14,198 nucleotides of DNA from an uncultured cyanobacterium (GCA_903819605.1 CAIJEA010000247.1:1-14198), one strand, 5' to 3'. Positions 1-7,354 are shown, counted from the stretch's first letter. Translations and numbers: made by a program. Notes: generated by a model not told the origin, from the sequence alone.

Positions 1-73
1 AGATAGTTGCGGCGCGAAGCGCCGCAACTATCTTCTGGGTTTTATGTCTTAGCTTACTTGCCTATAGCTATAA
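1..73. repeat. Palindromic dispersed repeat, copy A (cut by window start)
   Basis: Positions 1-15 and 19-33 form a perfect 15-bp inverted repeat around a GAA loop, followed by a conserved flank (CTTCTGGGTTTTAT and onward to CTATAGCTATAA). The same hairpin-plus-flank occurs at 9170-9285, where the left arm is also present. Copy A therefore probably begins before the window. It is a non-coding dispersed repeat of MITE or REP type; no transposase is associated. Confidence 0.7.
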
Positions 74-131
74 CTATGATGAAGCGTTGGAGGCGATCAC
101 CTCAAGCATTTTTTGAGTACCTACTTATGAT

Positions 132-320
132 CTATTCGCAGGCGCAAGGTCGGTCATAAGTGACATACTTGAACTTGCCTTCTACCAATGACTCCTTATG
201 CAGCTTTTTGACCACAATCAAATGCCTCTGGTTTTCCTTAAATACTTGAGTATTAAAACTCCCGATAGGACGATCAAAGCTGTGGGGGGATATCGTTCTA
301 CATTGCATATTTCGATGCAT
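132..320 (-). CDS. Doubtful small ORF, no recognised family
   Basis: A 62-residue reading frame lies between two repeats in otherwise non-coding DNA. It is basic (HLIVVKKLHKESLVEGKFK) with two cysteines near the C-terminus (CACE), has no signal peptide or membrane segment, and I recognise no domain. The region around it looks decayed. It may be a remnant of a larger gene or a chance frame. No good ribosome binding site decides the start. I would not treat it as a functional gene without homologues. Confidence 0.18.
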   Translation of the reverse strand: MHRNMQCRTISPHSFDRPIGSFNTQVFKENQRHLIVVKKLHKESLVEGKFKYVTYDRPCACE

Positions 321-382
321 AACTGTGAAAATTTCTGGGAAACAGCAATATCTTCACCATAGTTACTGACAGCAGCAACTCC

Positions 383-487
383 TATAGCAGTTTTCAAATA
401 AGTGAATACTCGGTTGAAAACACAAAACTAATCCTATCAAAAGTTTTGTGTTTTCATTTTGCCGTAGTCAAAATGAAAATCGCTATA
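383..487. repeat. MITE-like element, copy 1
   Basis: The ends are inverted copies: TATAGCAGTTTTCA at 383-396 against TGAAAATCGCTATA at 474-487 (12 of 14 pair). Inside are two further hairpins: a perfect 14-bp stem 416-429/442-455, and an 11-bp stem TTTTCATTTTG/CAAAATGAAAA at 451-479. The right-hand module recurs at 11571-11607. It has no coding capacity, so any movement would depend on a transposase elsewhere. Target-site duplications are not clear. Confidence 0.6.
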
Positions 488-793
488 AGCCAAGGCAAAT
501 ACATATTTTGAGTTAGAAACAATACCGCTAGGCAATGTTTTTTCAACATAGTTCACTACAAAATACGCAACAAACAAATTACATCAATAAAAGTTAATAG
601 CATCAAATAGATACGATTCAATTTTTATATTTTGATGTTTGACTTCACCCAAATGAATGAATTTGTTTTATTGATTCTTTTTCAATATCAACGTTATCAA
701 ACTATGAGATCGCCTAAATGAAGCATCTGTGATAACGGTTGTGGTTTAATGCTATGTCAAATCGCTTTCTTAAGCAAAATTAAAGATAAGTAA

Positions 794-919
794 TTGCGAT
801 CGCAGGGAATAATTGATAAAACGGTTCTCTATCCACCTGATAAATCAACAAAAGTTTATCCGAAATTCCGAAGACAAGATCGTTGGGAACCTGTAGATTC
901 GTCCTTACGTCCTTTCTAA
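794..919 (+). pseudogene. Possible C-terminal coding relic
   Basis: A 41-codon open frame follows an in-frame stop at 791-793 and ends at TAA 917-919. It reads like protein (for example VLYPPDKSTKVYPKF, then RRQDRWEPVDSSLRPF), with aromatic, proline and charged residues unlike the surrounding AT-rich DNA. No ATG, no ribosome binding site and no known domain are seen. It may be the tail of a degraded gene; chance is not excluded. Confidence 0.18.
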
Positions 920-1312
920 TCTAGCAGTCAGTAAAATACATATTTAGCAGTTACCTTCATCATGCAGTATTAGCTTGGAAATTGTACATATCATTCTCTT
1001 AACAATTTCTAAGTTTGACAGTTTAATCTTCAGTTTTTTAATGTCTAAGTTTGTCAACTGCTACTTAAAAATAGTCAACTTCAATTTCAGGCTTTTCATC
1101 AATCCAAACAAGTGATTACTTACGTAATTCATTTATAGCTACTTTTTAAATAATAAACCTGTAGCTTATAGCAGTTGTCAAAAGTTAGGTTTGCTTATCT
1201 CATTGCTAAATTTAAGTTAATTTTTTTGCAATTATTTAATAAACAAAAACAATGAGTGTAAATACCTACTCAAATCCATCTAAATCCTTAGATAGATAGT
1301 GATAGCCGTCCT

Positions 1313-1342
1313 TTGACTTTTTTAGTTGGTTTGTAATAATAT
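1313..1342 (+). promoter_or_regulatory. Candidate promoter for the sigma factor gene
   Basis: TTGACT (1313-1318) and TAATAT (1337-1342) are separated by 18 bases, which fits a sigma-70 type promoter. It would give a leader of about 230 nt before the ATG at 1577. In such AT-rich DNA chance matches are common, so this is a candidate only. Confidence 0.3.
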
Positions 1343-1576
1343 GTAACTCTAGTTGTAAAAGATAAAAAGGTTAATCACGTATTTTACAAAATAGCGATGA
1401 CGCTACTTACAGATTAGTAGATTAAATTTACAAAACTTAAGAATCATGAATTTAAACTGTCGAATTAACAGATTAAGAAACTTAGATTTTTAGGGATATA
1501 AAGTTGACCTTGTACCATCATTCTGGTCTTGGACAAACACTTTTGGAAAACGCTTAATTAAAACATTAGGAGCGAT

Positions 1577-2587
1577 ATGTCTGAAGAACCATTGACCCAA
1601 CCCACACCAAAGACAGTGGATAGGCAAGCTAACAAGCAGGTCGGTCTGTCTGCTGACATGGTTCGTACGTATTTGCATGAAATCGGTAAGATTCCTTTGC
1701 TCAGTAATGAAGAGGAGATTATCTACGGCAAGCAAGTACAGCAGATGATGATGCTATTTGAGGTGCAGGAAAAAATTGTCCAAGATAGCGATCGCTTACC
1801 CACTGAACAGGAGTGGTCTGAAGCTGTTGGCTTAGCCCCTGAAGTTTTACATAGCAATATTCGTGTTGGGACAAGAGCTAAACGTAAAATGATCGAAGCC
1901 AATCTGCGTTTAGTCGTATCTGTAGCCAAAAAATATCAAAAACGAAACCTAGAACTTTTAGATCTAGTACAAGAAGGAACACTTGGATTAGAGCGTGCAG
2001 TTGATAAGTTCGACCCAACCAAAGGATTTAAGTTTTCAACTTATGCTTACTGGTGGATTCGTCAAGCTATTACTAGGGCGATCGCACAACAAGCACGAAC
2101 TATCCGCTTGCCAGTTCACATTACCGAAAAGCTCAATAAAATTAAAAAAGCTCAGCGCCAACTATCCCAAGATCTCGGTCGTGTGGCAACTGTTGCTGAA
2201 ATCGCCTATGAGCTAAATATTAAAACCGATCAAGTTCGAGAATGTCTATCTCTATCACGCCAGCCAATTTCCCTTGACTTACGTATTGGCGATAACCAAG
2301 ACACTGAACTCGCGGAACTCTTGGAGGATACAGGTCGTTCCCCTGATAATTATGTGGAGCGTGAATCTCTTCGCACAGATATTCAGAGCTTACTTAAGGA
2401 GTTACCTGAAAAGCAACGTCAAGTAATGATCTTACGATATGGCTTAGAGGATGGGCAAGAAATGTCTCTCGCTAGTATTAGCAAGCGCATGGATCTTAGC
2501 CGCGAGCAAGTACGACAATTAGAACGTCAAGCGATGGATTATCTTCGCAAGCGAAAAGCAAGAATGCAAGAATATCTAGCCAGCTAA
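1577..2587 (+). CDS. Group 2 sigma-70 family RNA polymerase sigma factor (SigB/SigD-like)
   Basis: This cytoplasmic protein of 336 residues directs RNA polymerase to promoters of the primary-sigma type. Region 1.2 is at about 26-57 (MVRTYLHEIGKIPLL), region 2 at about 108-178 (NLRLVVSVAKKY, then DLVQEGTLGLERAVDKFDP and YAYWWIRQAITRAIA), region 3 at about 185-262, and region 4 at about 270-331 with the helix-turn-helix SREQVRQLERQAM. There is no acidic region 1.1 and the protein is shorter than SigA, so I place it in group 2, the non-essential sigmas that cyanobacteria use for light, carbon, nitrogen or stress responses. Which paralogue (SigB, C, D or E) cannot be settled by eye; SigB/SigD is my inference. 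The ATG has a good ribosome binding site (TAGGAG, 1567-1572). The gene is monocistronic: its stop lies inside the terminator stem. Confidence 0.93.
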   Translation: MSEEPLTQPTPKTVDRQANKQVGLSADMVRTYLHEIGKIPLLSNEEEIIYGKQVQQMMMLFEVQEKIVQDSDRLPTEQEWSEAVGLAPEVLHSNIRVGTRAKRKMIEANLRLVVSVAKKYQKRNLELLDLVQEGTLGLERAVDKFDPTKGFKFSTYAYWWIRQAITRAIAQQARTIRLPVHITEKLNKIKKAQRQLSQDLGRVATVAEIAYELNIKTDQVRECLSLSRQPISLDLRIGDNQDTELAELLEDTGRSPDNYVERESLRTDIQSLLKELPEKQRQVMILRYGLEDGQEMSLASISKRMDLSREQVRQLERQAMDYLRKRKARMQEYLAS

Positions 2588-2622
2588 AGAAAGGTCAGCG
2601 CTCCGCGCTGACCTTTCTTTTT
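2586..2622 (+). terminator. Intrinsic terminator of the sigma factor gene
   Basis: A perfect 16-bp stem (2586-2601 with 2605-2620), loop TCC, GC-rich at the top (GGTCAGCGC), runs into a T tract. The last two bases of the sigma stop codon form part of the left arm. Confidence 0.9.
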
Positions 2623-2703
2623 AATTAGTTTGGTAATTCTTAAAAATTTGCAATAATCTAATATTAGTTCTTAGATACTTACTTACTAAACTCACAAACG
2701 TCT

Positions 2704-3054
2704 ATGCCGCTCAAATCCACAACCCGTCACATTCAGATTTATGCAGCCATTGTCGAGGAGCAAAACGATGAACTCATCGATAGTGAAAACATTTTGACCT
2801 TAGATGTCGATCCTGACAATGAACTGAACTGGACAGATGGTGCTCTGCAAAAGGTATATCGCAAGTTTGATGAACTTGTGGTGGACTATAAAGGTGCTGA
2901 CCTGACTGATTACAACTTGCGTCGGATTGGTTCTGATTTAGAGCATTTTGTAAGATCTTTATTGCAACAAGGCGAAGTTACCTACAATCTTAATCATCGT
3001 TCGCTCAACTACAGTATGGGCTTACCCCAGATTGTCAACACTGAAGCTCAATAG
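2704..3054 (+). CDS. ndhM: NAD(P)H-quinone oxidoreductase subunit M
   Basis: NdhM is a small oxygenic-photosynthesis-specific subunit of the hydrophilic arm of the thylakoid NDH-1 complex, which takes electrons from ferredoxin to plastoquinone for cyclic flow, respiration and CO2 uptake. The 116-residue length matches the family (about 110-125). Near-invariant family stretches are visible: LKSTTRHIQIYAA at the N-terminus, LTLDVDPDNELNW at about 32-44, KVYRKFDELV at about 50-59, DYNLRRIGSDLEHFVRSLL, and the C-terminal LNYSMGLPQI. There is no transmembrane segment, as expected of a peripheral subunit. No clear ribosome binding site precedes the ATG, common in cyanobacteria. It is followed 62 bases later by a DUF2996 gene that could share its transcript. 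Confidence 0.96.
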   Translation: MPLKSTTRHIQIYAAIVEEQNDELIDSENILTLDVDPDNELNWTDGALQKVYRKFDELVVDYKGADLTDYNLRRIGSDLEHFVRSLLQQGEVTYNLNHRSLNYSMGLPQIVNTEAQ

Positions 3055-3055
3055 A

Positions 3056-3084
3056 GACTAGATGACACAAAGTGTTATCTAGTC
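3056..3084 (+). terminator. Hairpin between ndhM and the DUF2996 gene
   Basis: A 13-bp stem (3056-3068 with 3072-3084, one G-U pair, loop AAA) starts one base after the ndhM stop. No T run follows, so it may be an mRNA-stabilising or partial-termination hairpin rather than a full terminator. Confidence 0.45.
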
Positions 3085-3116
3085 TAGTTATAGATTTAGA
3101 ACTACCACCCAAAATT

Positions 3117-3527
3117 ATGTCTGAAACTACTGCATCAAGTTCCGAAGAAGTCAAGGCTAAGCCTGCTGCTAAACCTAAAGTTGAAAAGCCACCTGCAATT
3201 GAAGAGTTACCGTTTGAAGAATTTATTACCACCCATTATCTGCCAGCTTTAACAAAGGCTTTTGGTAAGCAAGGTGTGGATGATTTGCAGCTAGAGTTTG
3301 ATAATTCTCAAGTACGAGGTGTTTGGGCACAAGGGTTACGCAGATTTACTGTTTATTTTTCTAAGTCAGATATCAATGCTCAGAAGGCTTTTTCCTGTGC
3401 TGATAGTGGGCAACTTCCTAGTACCATCGAACCCTTTTTGATCGATGAGCGTAAAGCCCCTCTCGATCTGCTTGTTTTTGGTGTAATTCAACGTTTAAAT
3501 GCCCAAAAATGGCTACAATCCAATTAA
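3117..3527 (+). CDS. DUF2996 family protein, possible NDH-1-related factor
   Basis: A soluble protein of 136 residues. Residues 1-30 are a disordered, Ala/Lys/Pro/Glu-rich tail (KAKPAAKPKVEKPP). Residues 31-135 form the conserved domain, with LPFEEFITTHYLPAL at 31-45, a GVWAQGLRRFTVYF stretch at 68-81, and the C-terminal LDLLVFGVIQRLNAQKWL. I recognise this as the cyanobacterial/plastid DUF2996 type. As I recall, without being able to check, a plant member of this family (CRR41) is needed for chloroplast NDH assembly, which would fit its position just after ndhM. A frame-compatible GTG at 3072 lies inside the hairpin, so I prefer ATG 3117, where the disordered tail begins. Its stop is embedded in the shared terminator. 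Confidence 0.8.
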   Translation: MSETTASSSEEVKAKPAAKPKVEKPPAIEELPFEEFITTHYLPALTKAFGKQGVDDLQLEFDNSQVRGVWAQGLRRFTVYFSKSDINAQKAFSCADSGQLPSTIEPFLIDERKAPLDLLVFGVIQRLNAQKWLQSN

Positions 3528-3560
3528 CTAAAAAGGGGTGATTTTCACCCTTTTTTAGTT
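3526..3560. terminator. Bidirectional terminator between convergent genes
   Basis: A 16-bp stem (3526-3541 with 3545-3560, one G-U pair, loop TTT) has an A-rich foot on one side and a T-rich foot on the other, so it can terminate transcription in both directions. Both flanking stop codons (TAA at 3525-3527 on plus, TAA at 3557-3555 on minus) fall in its arms. Confidence 0.88.
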
Positions 3561-4355
3561 AGAAGAATGTTTTGGCACAATAGCTGGTGTACCATTCTTA
3601 ATCTCGATTTTCATGCCCAGCTTGTCTAACTCTTGAGCAACAATTTGTACTGTTTTCTTATCTACAGCGTTTTGTAAAACTAGAGACCAAGCGCCAATCT
3701 GCGCCTTGGAAAGATCGCGATCCTCCTCTAGCCATTTTGCTGATTGACGAGAGAATTCGGCAACCAGTTTAGGGTTGTCAATGGTTTTGTCCGTCGGCTT
3801 AACACGATCTGCCCATTCAGCCGCTTTGAGGTATGACTCTCTCGCACCTTTGGCATCCCCTAAAAATAACAGATGATCGGTAGCTTTATAACGCCACACA
3901 TTGTAGGCAGTAGGTTGTAAATCTGGATTAAGAGATCGTAGTCCTTTGGTATAAATTTCGATCGCTTGACTAGGAACTCCTGCAAACATGGATACACTAG
4001 CTGACATATATATATAGCTACTCAAGAAGCGAGGATCGCGGTCGATAATATTTTCAAAATAGAGTGGGCTAAGACTATATCCCGTTTGAAAATTATTTCT
4101 AGAAATATCGTCACCAAAATATTGCAGAAACTGCAAAAAGGTAAAGTTGGCAATCATATTATTGAAGCCAAGACCGCGTGGTGGCAACTGGCGAATTAGC
4201 TTAAGTCTAGCCTCTTCCTGTCTGACTCCTTTCCGAGTATCTTCTAAAGTTTGTCCACTCAAACGCTGATTTAACTTTGGAAACTGTAAACTGAGAGCGA
4301 TCGCTGCAAAAACTGCGATCGCTCCTAAGTTAATAGCAAGATTACGAAACCGCAT
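3555..4355 (-). CDS. Membrane-anchored helical-repeat (TPR-like) protein of unknown function
   Basis: A 266-residue protein. A short basic N-terminus (MRFR) and one hydrophobic segment at about 7-24 (INLGAIAVFAAIALSLQF) make an uncleaved membrane anchor or a signal peptide. The rest is soluble and mostly helical: 45-80 contains LPPRGLGFNNMIANFTFLQFLQYFGDD, 97-140 pairs helices in a TPR-like way (YFENIIDRDPRFLSSYIYM, then AGVPSQAIEIYTKGLRSLNP), and 150-182 gives another such pair (WRYKATDHLLFLGDAKGARESYLKAAEWA). I recognise no enzyme motif; the role may be scaffolding. It begins five bases after the stop of the upstream peptidoglycan-binding gene, with AAGG inside that gene as a possible ribosome binding site. 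It is therefore very probably the last gene of that operon and acts at the envelope. Confidence 0.8.
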   Translation of the reverse strand: MRFRNLAINLGAIAVFAAIALSLQFPKLNQRLSGQTLEDTRKGVRQEEARLKLIRQLPPRGLGFNNMIANFTFLQFLQYFGDDISRNNFQTGYSLSPLYFENIIDRDPRFLSSYIYMSASVSMFAGVPSQAIEIYTKGLRSLNPDLQPTAYNVWRYKATDHLLFLGDAKGARESYLKAAEWADRVKPTDKTIDNPKLVAEFSRQSAKWLEEDRDLSKAQIGAWSLVLQNAVDKKTVQIVAQELDKLGMKIEIKNGTPAIVPKHSSN

Positions 4356-4360
4356 CTAAC

Positions 4361-6163
4361 TTAATTGCCTTCTGAAATAAATGTATCTTTACTAAGACTA
4401 TCAATCAGTTTATTGCTTGGTGAGCCATCAGCAGGACTAATTGTGTAAAAGTTTTGTGCTCTGACAATCGCATTACGAGTTTCCCCAGTCAGTACACCAT
4501 CAGCTTTGCCATTGTAGAAACCTCTCTTAATCAACAAGTTTTGCAATGTTAGGACTTGAGGATCGCTAGCACTGGCTTGGGGTGTTGCGGCTGTTGTTGT
4601 TTTTGCCTGAGCGGCGGGAGCAGCAGGAGCTTTAGGTTGAGTTTGAGGAGTAGAGGTTGGCTGCGTGACTGTGGGTTGGGCGACTGTTGGTTGAGGCTGA
4701 GGAGTTGTTTGCGGGGTTGCCTGTGGCTTGGTCTCTACACGAATTGTAGGAGAAGTATTTACTGTAACCTGTTGGCGTGGAGCACCTGCTTCTAAAGCAG
4801 CAATAGTCCGAGCGCCAGCAACACCATCAGCAGTTAACCCATAGGCTTTTTGCGCGGCAATAATTGCTTCTTTAGTACGCGAACCAAGAAAACCTGTGAC
4901 TGGACCATTATAAAATCCGCGATCGGCAAGCAAGTTTTGGAGATTGGCTACTCCATCTTCATTTCCAGATGATGCGGCAGGCTTAGTGGCTTGATTTGTT
5001 GGTTGACTTGTAGCAGGCTTAGTGGTGCTAGAGATTGAGGGTCTAGCATCTTTTTGCAATGCAGCTATAGTTTGAGCGCCAGCAATACCATCGGGCGTTA
5101 AGCCATAAGCAGTCTGGGCTGAAGCGATCGCTGCATTAGTTTGTGCACCCTTAACTCCATCTAGTGAGCCTTTGTAAAAGCCACGTTTAGCTAATAGCTG
5201 TTGCAATGCTAAAACATCTTTATTGCTCTTAGTATCTGTGGTGGTGGAGATAGAGTCACGATTTTTATCAGCAACATTGACATTACTGCTTCCCGATTCC
5301 AATGCTGATATAGTCTGCGAACCAGCAATACCGTCGGGGACTAAACCATAGTTCTTTTGGGCGGCGACGATCGCTAAACGGGTCTGTGGTCCCATCAGTC
5401 CATCAATTGCGCCATTATAAAAACCCCTTTTGCTGAGAAGCACTTGCAGACTTGAAACTTCAGCACTTTTAGCGGTAGTTGTAGCGCTTATTGGAGTAAC
5501 CGTCGTTGTGCTACCATCTGACTCTAGAGCTGATAATGTACGAAGACCCACAACCCCATCAGGCGTAAGGTTATAAGCTTTTTGAGCGGCTATGATTGCA
5601 TTGCGAGTTTGAGATCCCATAATCCCATCTACAGCTCCGTTATAAAAGCCCCGATCGGCTAATAACTTCTGAAGATTCATCACCGTAGATGAAGCAGAAG
5701 CATTAGTTTCTAGTAGATCAGTTTTTGGATCGGCTTGTGCGATTACCTTTGTAACTGATCCACCTTCTTCTAGAGCAGTGATCGTCTGACTTCCTGCGAC
5801 TCCATCGGCGGTTAGACCAAGAGACTGTTGAGCGCGAATAATTGCATTTTTAGTCGATGCCCCAGCGACACCATCGATCGCACCTGGGTCAAAGCCATTT
5901 TTTGCTAACAGAGATTGTACATACTTCACATCTGACGATGGAGTAACTTCAGCTAAAGCGTTTAGAGTTGAGCCTAAACCAATGACTAGAGTCGTACCTG
6001 CAAGAATTACATTTAAGCTAAGTTTGGCAGAGTTGGTAGTTAATCTCTTCAGCCAAGCTTGAAAAGTTGACTCAATATTTGAGGTTTCAGAAATATTGAT
6101 GTCTGTGGCGATCGCCTCGTCAGAGTTTATAAATTCTTCGTGGATATAAGCGATGAGTTCCAT
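4361..6163 (-). CDS. Cell-envelope protein with six peptidoglycan-binding (PG_binding_1) domains
   Basis: A 600-residue protein. Residues 1-46 are a cytoplasmic-looking segment starting MELIAYIHEE; one hydrophobic helix follows at about 48-70 (LNVILAGTTLVIGLGSTLNALA). Then come six copies of the three-helix peptidoglycan-binding fold at about 80-134, 162-215, 237-290, 317-371, 406-459 and 537-592. The repeat pattern is LQxLLAxRGFYNGxxDGxxGxxT, then AIxxAQxxYGLxxDG, then a final G and TIxALE. Domain 6 is the most divergent (SPADGSPSNKLIDSL). Linkers are Ser/Thr-rich, and 460-535 is a Pro/Gln/Thr/Ala-rich spacer. There is no catalytic domain, so it probably binds the wall without cutting it. 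It starts 42 bases after its paralogue and ends 5 bases before the next gene, indicating one operon. Repeat copy number could change by recombination. Confidence 0.9.
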   Translation of the reverse strand: MELIAYIHEEFINSDEAIATDINISETSNIESTFQAWLKRLTTNSAKLSLNVILAGTTLVIGLGSTLNALAEVTPSSDVKYVQSLLAKNGFDPGAIDGVAGASTKNAIIRAQQSLGLTADGVAGSQTITALEEGGSVTKVIAQADPKTDLLETNASASSTVMNLQKLLADRGFYNGAVDGIMGSQTRNAIIAAQKAYNLTPDGVVGLRTLSALESDGSTTTVTPISATTTAKSAEVSSLQVLLSKRGFYNGAIDGLMGPQTRLAIVAAQKNYGLVPDGIAGSQTISALESGSSNVNVADKNRDSISTTTDTKSNKDVLALQQLLAKRGFYKGSLDGVKGAQTNAAIASAQTAYGLTPDGIAGAQTIAALQKDARPSISSTTKPATSQPTNQATKPAASSGNEDGVANLQNLLADRGFYNGPVTGFLGSRTKEAIIAAQKAYGLTADGVAGARTIAALEAGAPRQQVTVNTSPTIRVETKPQATPQTTPQPQPTVAQPTVTQPTSTPQTQPKAPAAPAAQAKTTTAATPQASASDPQVLTLQNLLIKRGFYNGKADGVLTGETRNAIVRAQNFYTISPADGSPSNKLIDSLSKDTFISEGN

Positions 6164-6205
6164 GATTTAGACCTGATTGAGTTTATAGATTTAGTAGGAT
6201 ATGAG

Positions 6206-7354
6206 CTATGAACTTGGACTTTTAGGTGTAGCGGGGGCGTTCTGGCTAGAGCTTGGCGCTTGAGAGGTATTTTGAGACTGAACACTGTTAGGACTAGGAC
6301 TAATAGTCTGATTACTTTGAACAGCCTGAATATTGCTTTGGGCAATACTTTGTCCCCTAAGAGCAGTAAGCAAGTCAGCACTCAGATCGCCAGTTGCTTT
6401 TTGTCCATAGGCTGTTTGAGCCTTCAAAATACTTGCCCTAGTCTGAATGTTGTATTGCCCGTTTAGTTCTTCGTCATAAAAACCGCGCTCCTTAAGCAAT
6501 AGTTGTGCTTGTAAAACATCCTGTTTTGTCGGATTCTGATTAAAAGCAGGTTCAGAAAGGGGAATATTACTACCCCCCGCTAATAGCGCTCGAATTGTCA
6601 AAGGCCCAGCAAACCCATCTAAAGGCAATCCATAGGCTTGTTGTGCTTTCATTACTGCATCAGTTGTGGCTTTTCCCTGTCGTCCATCAACTTCGCCTTG
6701 GTAAAACCCCCTTTGCTTGAGTAATATTTGCAAATTACCTGCCTCAGAACCCTCTATACGCTGAATATTAACTGTCTGCGGATTATTATCAGCACTTACA
6801 ATAATTGGCTGTCTGGGGCGATCGCTACTATTAATTTGATTAATTGATTGATTTGTGGGGTTAGTCGCTGGTGATATCACTGAAGAATCTCGTAGCAAAG
6901 ATATAGTCTTAGCTCCAGGAATACCATCGACAATAAGATCTTTTTGGGTTCTCTGAAAATCGATCACGGCTTGCTTGGTATATTTGCCATAAACTCCATC
7001 AAGATCGCCTACGTCAAAACCACGTTTAGCAAGTAAAGTCTGCACCTCTAAAACATAACTGGTATTGCAGAGATATAAATTTTCGCACCAAGGTGCAACA
7101 TTCACCGATGGTTCAAGTAACTGGCTAGCCTCGACTGAAGACTCTAAACCCATGCCAAAACCACTAAGGCTAGTAACGGCGATCGCGGATAGCAAATAAG
7201 ATCGCCATTTGCTCACAGTTACATTCCAACTAAGACGATTGTCCTGATATTTACCAGAAAAAATCTCGTCAAAAGTACACAGATGTATATCTTGAGGCTC
7301 TTGATTGGCTTGTTCATATGCCCAAGCATCATATATATAGGCTGCAAGTTCCAT
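6206..7354 (-). CDS. Cell-envelope protein with three peptidoglycan-binding (PG_binding_1) domains
   Basis: A 382-residue paralogue of the next gene in the operon. It starts MELAAYIYDAWAYEQ, matching the MELIAYIHEE start of its neighbour; residues 21-50 are polar, and a hydrophobic helix lies at about 52-69 (YLLSAIAVTSLSGFGMGL). PG-binding repeats are at about 101-155 (QTLLAKRGFDVGDLDG), 206-258 (QILLKQRGFYQGEVDG) and 281-333 (QLLLKERGFYDEELNG), the last being degenerate. The tail from about 336 is Ser/Gln/Asn/Pro-rich and disordered. Two cysteines (90 and 96) sit just before repeat 1. An upstream TTG would add four residues, but ATG 7354 has GGTGG at a good distance and restores the shared N-terminus. 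No enzymatic domain is present. It is the first gene of the operon, preceded by the helicase terminator. Confidence 0.88.
   Translation of the reverse strand: MELAAYIYDAWAYEQANQEPQDIHLCTFDEIFSGKYQDNRLSWNVTVSKWRSYLLSAIAVTSLSGFGMGLESSVEASQLLEPSVNVAPWCENLYLCNTSYVLEVQTLLAKRGFDVGDLDGVYGKYTKQAVIDFQRTQKDLIVDGIPGAKTISLLRDSSVISPATNPTNQSINQINSSDRPRQPIIVSADNNPQTVNIQRIEGSEAGNLQILLKQRGFYQGEVDGRQGKATTDAVMKAQQAYGLPLDGFAGPLTIRALLAGGSNIPLSEPAFNQNPTKQDVLQAQLLLKERGFYDEELNGQYNIQTRASILKAQTAYGQKATGDLSADLLTALRGQSIAQSNIQAVQSNQTISPSPNSVQSQNTSQAPSSSQNAPATPKSPSS

Larger units (their letters stand above)
321..1576. other. Long AT-rich intergenic region upstream of the sigma factor
   Basis: No convincing intact gene is seen in about 1.25 kb. 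Contents: a MITE-like element (383-487), a 41-codon possible coding relic (794-919), a pair of 13-base direct repeats (1008-1020 and 1044-1056), an isolated copy of the MITE terminus (1167-1180), and a candidate promoter (1313-1342) facing the sigma gene. A HIP1 octamer sits at 796-803. The rest shows nothing I can name. Confidence 0.6.

Noticed and set aside
990..1090. Possible Tn7-like/CAST transposon end, because of repeated GTCAA/TTGAC words
   Set aside because: The words are few and irregular, with no matching opposite end and no tns or cas genes nearby.
1490..1735. 81-codon minus-strand frame across the sigma gene start
   Set aside because: It is antisense to the well-supported sigma factor start and its ribosome binding site; no domain-like content.
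3072..3116. GTG start giving the DUF2996 protein fifteen extra residues
   Set aside because: The GTG is in a hairpin arm and the added segment is not like the disordered tail that starts at ATG 3117.
4556..4795. Plus-strand frame rich in Gly, Cys, Arg and Leu
   Set aside because: It is the complement of the Pro/Gln/Thr-rich linker of the PG-binding protein; low-complexity shadow.
6127..6381. Minus-strand frame spanning the junction of the two PG-binding genes
   Set aside because: It overlaps both well-supported genes in another frame; the true junction is a 42-base gap.
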